Positions 6,261 to 10,169 of a DNA stretch of 10,169 nt are shown piece after piece. The notes below the pieces were generated by a model that saw only the letters and a list, made by a program, of their open reading frames with translations, was not told where the DNA came from and made no database searches. The DNA comes from an uncultured Actinomycetes bacterium (lineage in GTDB: Bacteria; Actinomycetota; Actinomycetes; S36-B12): positions 1 to 10,169 of the forward strand of contig CALGTB010000277.1 of the NCBI GenBank assembly GCA_937902285.1, in the 5' to 3' direction. The translations under genes were made by a program, and so were the position numbers. Each line of letters begins with the position of its first letter. Within the stretch, counting starts at the first letter, position 1.

Positions 6261-7064
6261 TCAGCGGCCGGTGAACCGCCCGTCGCGTCGCTCGAGGAAG
6301 CTGGCGATCCCCTCGGCGGCGTCCTCGCTGGCGAGGATGCCGGGCAGTTCCGCGCGCAGGTGCTCGGTGGCGGCGCTGGCGCCCTCGTCACGACCGACGC
6401 GGGCGTTGGCCAGGGTGGCCAGCACCCCGAGCGGCGCCTGCGCCGCGATCATCGTCCCGATCTCGTGGGCACGCTCCACGTGGCGACCGGCCGGGACCAC
6501 CTCCTGGACGAGCCCGATGCGCAGGGCCTCGGCCGCACCGAACTCCTCGCCTGTGAGCAGGAACCGCATGGCGTTCCCCCATCCGAGCTGCTCGGGTGCG
6601 CGGAACGTGGCGCCCCCGAAGGGCATGATCCCGCGGCCGATCTCCAGCTGCCGCAGGCGGACATCGTCGGCGGCGATGACGATGTCGCTCGCGAGGGCGA
6701 GCTCGATGCTCAGCGTGTACGAGATGCCGTTCAGGGCGAGGACGACCGGCTTGGAGACCTGCCGGCCCCAGACTCCGAACGGATCCACCCCGCTGCTGCC
6801 GGCGAGCGCCGCCGGTCCGTGGACGGCCACGGCCGGCCCGACCTCGGCGAGGTCGAGCCCGGCGCTGAAGTGGTCGCCGTGGCCGAAGACGACTCCCACC
6901 CTCAGGTCGGGATCCTGGTCGAGCAGGAGGTAGGCGTCGGCGAGGGCATCGAGGGCCTTCAGGTCCATGGCGTTGCGCTTGTGCGCCCGGTTGATGCCGA
7001 TGAGCAGGACGTGCCCGTCCCGCTCGATGGTCACACGCGGGGCGTCGTCGGTGGAGTCAGGCAT
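6261..7064 (-). CDS. Enoyl-CoA hydratase/isomerase (crotonase) family protein
   Basis: 267 residues from the ATG at 7064. The crotonase fold is shown by RAHKRNAMD (26-34), the first oxyanion loop HFSAGLDL (65-72), the second loop region NGISYTLSIELALASDI (112-128), and LEIGRGIMPFGG (140-151). Glutamates E121 and E141 align with the two catalytic glutamates of classic enoyl-CoA hydratase, so hydration of a 2-enoyl-CoA is plausible. The usual GGG of the second oxyanion loop is replaced by TLS, so activity or substrate may differ. The C-terminal SFLERRDGRFTGR is typical of an actinobacterial subfamily. It is cytoplasmic. The GTG at 7073 would lie inside the -10 box, hence the ATG at 7064 is preferred. 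The FAD subunit of the molybdenum hydroxylase follows 59 bases downstream on the same strand, suggesting a shared catabolic job in which ring or side-chain oxidation feeds a CoA thioester route. That link is inference. Confidence 0.9.
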   Translation of the reverse strand: MPDSTDDAPRVTIERDGHVLLIGINRAHKRNAMDLKALDALADAYLLLDQDPDLRVGVVFGHGDHFSAGLDLAEVGPAVAVHGPAALAGSSGVDPFGVWGRQVSKPVVLALNGISYTLSIELALASDIVIAADDVRLRQLEIGRGIMPFGGATFRAPEQLGWGNAMRFLLTGEEFGAAEALRIGLVQEVVPAGRHVERAHEIGTMIAAQAPLGVLATLANARVGRDEGASAATEHLRAELPGILASEDAAEGIASFLERRDGRFTGR

Positions 7065-7077
7065 GCGCAGCACCCTA
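7065..7077 (-). promoter_or_regulatory. -10 box for a leaderless start (enoyl-CoA hydratase)
   Basis: On the minus strand TAGGGT (7077-7072), seven bases, then ATG at 7064. It sits in the 24-base gap after the protease-inhibitor gene. The -10 box and its first bases are almost the same as at the FAD subunit gene (TAGGGTGCGCAG against TAGGGTGCTGCGC). It decides the start at 7064 over the GTG at 7073. Confidence 0.55.
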
Positions 7078-7088
7078 GTTGAGTGCGG

Positions 7089-7514
7089 CTACTGGACGAT
7101 GAGGGTCAGGGAGCCGTCATTCACGGGGGTCCCGCCGCCGGGCGGTGTGGCCATGAACTTCACCACTGCGGTGCCGGTGCCCCGTGCGGTGATCGTCCAG
7201 ACCGTTCGGCCGGGTGCACCCACGAGGTCGGTGTTCGGCGCGGTGTAGACGCCCTTCGACACGGTCACGGCGGACCGGTCGCCGGTGACCTTCGGGGCCC
7301 AGCTGTAGCCGGTGGTGAGGTTGGTCGACAGGCGAACCCTCACGGACTCGCCGGGCAGGAGTCGCACCTGCCCCGGAAGGACGGTGATGGTCAGCGTGAC
7401 GTCGGCCTTGGCGGGTGCTGCGCTCGCCGAGGGCGAGAGCACTGAGACGGCACCGAGGGCGACGCCCGCGGCGCAGAGCAGGGCGATGGTTGCTCGAGCT
7501 CGGCGCGACGTCAT
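7089..7514 (-). CDS. Secreted protease inhibitor I42 (chagasin-like) family protein
   Basis: 141 residues. Residues 1-32 form a Sec signal peptide (arginine-rich n-region, hydrophobic core, ASA before A33). The mature part carries two of the three chagasin loop signatures: NLTTGYSW (65-72), which in chagasin inserts into the active site of papain-like cysteine proteases, and GAPGRTVW (99-106), matching the Gly-rich loop and following strand. The third loop, usually around an RPW motif, reads TPPGGGTPVND (123-133) and lacks the tryptophan. Inhibition of C1 cysteine proteases outside the cell is the family role; here it is untested, and the family also contains proteins of unknown role. The ATG at 7514 has GGAGG six bases upstream; the open frame extends to 7673 but with no support. 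The hydratase gene begins 24 bases after its stop. Confidence 0.8.
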   Translation of the reverse strand: MTSRRARATIALLCAAGVALGAVSVLSPSASAAPAKADVTLTITVLPGQVRLLPGESVRVRLSTNLTTGYSWAPKVTGDRSAVTVSKGVYTAPNTDLVGAPGRTVWTITARGTGTAVVKFMATPPGGGTPVNDGSLTLIVQ

Positions 7515-7694
7515 GGTGGGCCTCCGGCAGGTCGGGAGCCTCCAGTATGCCCCGCGGAAGCGTGACCACGACGACGCTGGCGGGGCCCGACCCGCCGGGT
7601 TCACGGTTTGGCAGGCGATGCCTGGGGAAGTGCACAAGAATGGACAGGGAACGAGGACGCTCATTCTGGCCACGGCCAGTCAACAGAGGAGCGC
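7515..7694. promoter_or_regulatory. Divergent intergenic region with two short inverted repeats
   Basis: This 180-base gap separates the divergent I42 inhibitor and helical-protein genes. It holds ACCCG-C-CGGGT at 7590-7600 and CTGGCC-AC-GGCCAG at 7666-7679. The second lies seven bases before the GAGGA Shine-Dalgarno sequence (7686-7690) of the plus-strand gene, so it could be an operator or a leader hairpin. No promoter hexamers stand out well enough to call. Confidence 0.35.
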
Positions 7695-8195
7695 ATGATG
7701 AAGAGCAGCACTCCAGGCCCCAACCGCCTCACCCGGATCTCCGCCAAGGAGGTGCCGCATCGCACCGACGAGAGGTTCTTCGCTGCGAAGGCCGACGTCA
7801 AGAAGGCATGCGAGGACCTCATCCACGAACTGCGGCACTCATCCGCGCACGCGCCGATGGTCGCCGACCTGATGACGGCGGTGAACCGGGTCCAGCAGCA
7901 GCTGAAGGACATCACCCCCGATGTGCCGAAGGCGAGCTCCGAGGTACGCGACATGGCCAAGGAGGTCCAGCACCTGCAGCTCGCGGAGACCTGGGTCTCG
8001 GCGACGGAGCGCGTGCTCACGCGCCTGGGGGCGAACTGCTCGCACAGCATGCGCGACGGCCTGCTCGAGGCCCAGGACACGGTCATGTGGTGTGTCCGGG
8101 CCCAGCACTGGGACGGCGAGCTGACGGCGGCAGTCACGACCCTGCAGAAGCGGGTCCAGGACGCTGAGGTGCAGGCCGCGCGCGTTGCCGGCTGA
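7695..8195 (+). CDS. Helical protein of unknown function
   Basis: 166 residues from the first of two adjacent ATG codons (7695 and 7698); GAGGA at 7686-7690 suits either. I do not recognise the family. There is no signal peptide or membrane segment, so it is cytoplasmic. Residues 25-110 and 118-162 are rich in A, E, K, L, Q and R with heptad-like spacing (VADLMTAVNRVQQQLKDI, VRDMAKEVQHLQLAETW, ELTAAVTTLQKRVQDAEVQ), suggesting a helical bundle or coiled coil. Two cysteines (C115, C133) and a short MWCVRAQHW stretch stand out. The next gene starts inside its last codons, suggesting translational coupling with a membrane protein. The frame is open upstream to 7608 but without a ribosome site. 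Confidence 0.7.
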   Translation: MMKSSTPGPNRLTRISAKEVPHRTDERFFAAKADVKKACEDLIHELRHSSAHAPMVADLMTAVNRVQQQLKDITPDVPKASSEVRDMAKEVQHLQLAETWVSATERVLTRLGANCSHSMRDGLLEAQDTVMWCVRAQHWDGELTAAVTTLQKRVQDAEVQAARVAG

Positions 8196-8562
8196 CGACG
8201 CTGCGGCCGCCCCGGCACGGGACCGGGTCCTCGTCTCCACGGTCGTCGCGCTGTCGCTCGTGCTCGGCTTCGCCGTGGCGCAGGTGACTGGCGTCCGCTG
8301 GGTCGGAGGAGTGGTCCTGGTGGTCGGGGGGCTGTGGTGCGCCCTGCGGATCCGGCGCCAGCGGGGGATCGGTCCCACCGTGCTGGTGGGCGTCGTCTAC
8401 GTGGCCGCGTTCGCCGTCTCGCACCCGCTGGGTGCGGCGATCGGCACGTGGCCGGCGGTGCTGGTCACGGCGGGCGTCTCGGGCGCGGTCGCCTACGCCG
8501 TGATGCGGCCGACAGGCAGTCGGGTCTCCACGACGGCGCCGCCGACGCGCTCGACGCGATAG
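8185..8562 (+). CDS. Small four-helix membrane protein, unknown function
   Basis: 125 residues. Four hydrophobic segments at about residues 15-35, 38-56, 63-82 and 89-107 make it an integral membrane protein; the RIRRQR stretch between helices 2 and 3 suggests that loop is cytoplasmic. No family motif is recognised, though similar short actinobacterial membrane proteins exist (memory only). The only usable start before helix 1 is a TTG at 8185, overlapping the upstream gene by 11 bases, with no well-placed Shine-Dalgarno sequence, so expression probably depends on coupling. The last 70 bases overlap, on the opposite strand, the end of the peptidase gene. The C-terminal tail of about 16 residues (rich in S, T, R and P) is encoded only in that overlap. 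Confidence 0.65.
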   Translation: MPADDAAAAPARDRVLVSTVVALSLVLGFAVAQVTGVRWVGGVVLVVGGLWCALRIRRQRGIGPTVLVGVVYVAAFAVSHPLGAAIGTWPAVLVTAGVSGAVAYAVMRPTGSRVSTTAPPTRSTR

Positions 8563-9227
8563 GCCGCGGCGGCGGATCCCTCGGCGCGGTCGGTGATGAC
8601 CTCGACGGGCTCGACGCCCTCGTACAGGATTCCCACGCCGTCATCGGTGGCGTACGACAGGGGCAGCAGGCCGTCCGCCACGAGAGAGTGGAGAAGAGGC
8701 CGGCGCTGCTCCTCGGAGTCGTAGTGGACGCCGTTCCCGTACGGCAGCAGGGCGAGGCCGTTGTCGATCGGCCTCAGCGTCGCGCCGAAGGAGTCGGTGG
8801 TGCCGCCCACATGCCAGCACAGTGAGCCGGCGCTGACGCCGGCCAGCACGGTGCCCCGGTCCCAGGCATCGGACATCGCCTCGTCGATCCCGTGCAGGCG
8901 CCAGAGGGCGAGCAGGTTCGCCACGCTGCCGCCGCCGACCCACACGACGTCGGCCCACGCCAGCGCATCGGCCGGCGTCCGGTTGGGCTGCGTGAACAGC
9001 GAGAGGTGGTCGACGTCGCAGTGCGCGGACGACAGGGCGGAGTAGGTCATCGTCAGGTAGCGGTCGCTGTCGCCGCTGGCCGTCATCACGAGAAGGACCC
9101 GAGGTCGCTCCGCCCCGCTCAGCCTCAGGGCCTCGAGCATGAGCCGGCCCGGGCGCATGACGTCCCACAGCCCGCCGTCGGGCACGAAGCCGCCGCTGGT
9201 GGCGAGGATGCGGCGGGTCGGTGCCAC
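8493..9227 (-). CDS. Peptidase E-like serine peptidase (S51 family)
   Basis: 244 residues. LATSGG near the N-terminus, VWVGGGSVANLLALW (95-109), and the nucleophile elbow GVSAGS (130-135, S132 as nucleophile) match peptidase E. H168 in GNGVHYD is the likely catalytic histidine, and the acidic partner may be in ATDDGVG (193-199) or E204. Salmonella PepE cleaves Asp-X dipeptides in the cytoplasm; this protein probably hydrolyses dipeptides, with the specificity not shown. No signal peptide is seen. The start is a GTG at 9227, four bases after the stop of the TetR gene and without a Shine-Dalgarno sequence, so it is likely translated by coupling. The frame is open upstream to 9404, but that part is the shadow of the TetR gene. 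Its 3' end overlaps the convergent membrane-protein gene by 70 bases. Confidence 0.88.
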   Translation of the reverse strand: MAPTRRILATSGGFVPDGGLWDVMRPGRLMLEALRLSGAERPRVLLVMTASGDSDRYLTMTYSALSSAHCDVDHLSLFTQPNRTPADALAWADVVWVGGGSVANLLALWRLHGIDEAMSDAWDRGTVLAGVSAGSLCWHVGGTTDSFGATLRPIDNGLALLPYGNGVHYDSEEQRRPLLHSLVADGLLPLSYATDDGVGILYEGVEPVEVITDRAEGSAAAAYRVERVGGAVVETRLPVGRITA

Positions 9228-9231
9228 GGCG

Positions 9232-9810
9232 TCAGTACGCGAACTGGGCGCCCAGTGCACCGTCGACGAAGGCGATGACGGCGGCCGTCTCGTCGGCGGC
9301 GTCGACCTCGCCGGACTCGATCCGGCTGATGCTGATGTCGACGACCCCCCACACGAACCGGGCCTGGCGCACGGCGTCGGGGCAGTCGGCGGACGCGAGG
9401 GCATCGACGAGGGGTGCGATCAGCGACTGATGGAGCGCACCGACCTCGGCGCGCCGCGAGGCGGGAAGCTCGATGGAGCCGGCCGATCGCAGCAGGGCAT
9501 GCCGGCCGTCCACGACGTAGTCGAGCACCCCGTGGATCCAGGCATGAACCCGCTCGCGTGGCGTGGATCCTGTCGCCGTGGCGAGGGAGTCCGACCAGGC
9601 CGCCAGCTCGTCGATGAGCACGTCGGCGATCAGCTCGGCGGCGCTGCTGTAGTACTCGTAGACGGCCGACCGGGAGAGCCCGACCTCGCGGGCCACCTCG
9701 GCCACCGTGAAGCCGCCGCCGCGCTGCATCAGGGTGGCGGCAGCGAGCAGGAGCGCGTCCCGCCGCTGCTCGCGGTTCTCGGCGACGGTGGCGGCGGCGA
9801 TCTTCGGCAT
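9232..9810 (-). CDS. TetR-family transcriptional regulator
   Basis: 192 residues. Residues 12-70 are the TetR DNA-binding domain: NREQRRDALLLAAATLM, then the helix-turn-helix FTVAEVAREVGLSRSAVYEYY (34-54) and the following AELIADVL helix. The rest (about 75-190) is the helical ligand and dimer domain, with no clue to the ligand. The ATG at 9810 is chosen because it begins just before the conserved region; CACAAT lies six bases upstream, a weak match to a leaderless -10 box, and AGGCGG abuts the ATG too closely to serve as a ribosome site. The peptidase gene follows after four bases, and the transporter gene diverges 76 bases away, making both likely targets. The longer open frame (to 10113) crosses the divergent gene and is rejected. 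Confidence 0.9.
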   Translation of the reverse strand: MPKIAAATVAENREQRRDALLLAAATLMQRGGGFTVAEVAREVGLSRSAVYEYYSSAAELIADVLIDELAAWSDSLATATGSTPRERVHAWIHGVLDYVVDGRHALLRSAGSIELPASRRAEVGALHQSLIAPLVDALASADCPDAVRQARFVWGVVDISISRIESGEVDAADETAAVIAFVDGALGAQFAY

Positions 9811-9855
9811 CCGCCTATTGTGCCGTGCGCCCCGCCATCCCGCCCGGAGGCTCGG

Positions 9856-9880
9856 TAAGATACCCCAAGGGGTATAGGAG
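9856..9880 (+). promoter_or_regulatory. Operator-like inverted repeat overlapping -10 box and ribosome site
   Basis: ATACCCC-AA-GGGGTAT at 9860-9875 is a perfect seven-base inverted repeat. TAAGAT (9856-9861) overlaps its left edge and fits a TANNNT -10 box; AGGAGG (9876-9881) follows directly and serves the GTG at 9887. A bound protein would cover the promoter. ATACCCC/GGGGTAT half-sites resemble operators of the CsoR/CstR/RcnR family (copper, persulfide or other metal sensing), but the adjacent TetR protein could equally be the binder. The binder is inference. Confidence 0.55.
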
Positions 9881-9886
9881 GTCACC

Positions 9887-10169
9887 GTGAGCGCTCCGGA
9901 GGTCGGCCGGCATCCGGCATGGTCATGGGCACGGGAGCCACCTCGGTCGTGCTGCTGACGCAGTCCGAGGTCTGGGGCCTGGCGTGGGCTCGATGGCTGT
10001 CCGTGGCCTTCCTGCTGCTCGCCACCGCCTTCGCGCTCCTGCTGTGGCCCCGGTACATGCGCCGGCTGGCGGACCGTGCGGCCCTCCGAACCGAGATGAG
10101 CGACCCCGGGCACGGCGCGATGCTCGCCACCTTCCCCGCCGGCCTGCTGATCCTCGCGGTGGCGTGGGG
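9887..10169 (+). CDS. TDT-family (TehA/SLAC1-like) transporter, 5' part, apparently frameshifted
   Basis: The gene runs off the right edge. A strong AGGAGG five bases before the GTG at 9887 starts MSAPEVGRHPAW, which looks like the family's N-terminal HPxWF motif, but that frame then hits TGA after 23 residues. The continuing family-like protein is in another frame from an ATG at 9919: VMGTGATSVVLLTQ, hydrophobic helices (WLSVAFLLLATAFALLLW) and DPGHGAMLATFPAGLLILAVAW, typical of TDT anion channels and exporters (TehA, yeast sulfite pump Ssu1, plant SLAC1). Joining HPAW to VMGTG needs about ten more bases, so a small deletion in the gene or a sequence error is likely. If real, only a weakly initiated product from 9919 could be made, lacking the first turn. 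An ATACCCC/GGGGTAT operator lies just upstream and a TetR gene diverges. Family call good; intactness doubtful. Confidence 0.7.

Noticed and set aside
9228..9404. N-terminal extension of the peptidase gene
   Set aside because: It lies inside the TetR gene in another frame and is a P/S/T/R-rich shadow; the family start matches the GTG at 9227.
9811..10113. N-terminal extension of the TetR gene
   Set aside because: It would overlap the divergent transporter gene and its promoter; the conserved TetR domain begins right after the ATG at 9810.
1..10169. CRISPR array, toxin-antitoxin or known defence system
   Set aside because: No regularly spaced repeats and no matching protein families were seen; the helical/membrane pair at 7695-8562 is unassigned but carries no defence motif.

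Overview
The window is high-GC DNA with GC-biased third codon positions, strong Shine-Dalgarno sites on some genes and TANNNT-type leaderless starts on others. Together with the gene families present, this points to a high-GC actinomycete (Actinomycetota). A Nocardioidaceae-like genus such as Aeromicrobium or Nocardioides is only a guess. There are twelve protein genes; the last runs off the right edge. No gene-free stretch exceeds 300 bases.

Left edge (1-143): about 87 bases of clearly lower GC end at a 44-base piece that is the 3' part of a CAT-anticodon tRNA (anticodon loop, T-arm, acceptor 3' strand) with no matching 5' half. This is how the far attachment site of an element integrated in a tRNA gene looks. 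The element would lie to the left and old chromosome to the right.

144-2650: three minus-strand genes, namely a secreted SGNH hydrolase, an exported Rieske [2Fe-2S] protein and a small maltokinase-cap-like protein. Diverging from the hydrolase is an unrecognised secreted four-cysteine protein on the plus strand.

2657-7514 (minus strand): a catabolic-looking cluster. A secreted chagasin-like (I42) protease inhibitor is followed by a crotonase-fold enoyl-CoA hydratase, the FAD subunit of a molybdenum hydroxylase, and a 903-residue subunit that fuses the two-cluster [2Fe-2S] domain to the molybdenum-binding domain. The last two are separated by 11 bases and form one enzyme; its substrate cannot be told from the sequence.

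7695-8562 (plus strand): an unrecognised helical cytoplasmic protein and an overlapping small four-helix membrane protein.

8493-10169: peptidase E (S51) lies four bases behind a TetR-family regulator, both on the minus strand. Diverging from the regulator is a TehA/SLAC1-like (TDT) transporter whose promoter carries a perfect ATACCCC-AA-GGGGTAT inverted repeat. Its 5' end appears frameshifted.

The strongest items for a second look are the tRNA-fragment attachment site, the operator plus frameshift at the transporter, the fused molybdenum hydroxylase, and the repeated TANNNT-N6/7-ATG leaderless start signal. I see no clearly new multi-gene defence or metabolic system in this window.
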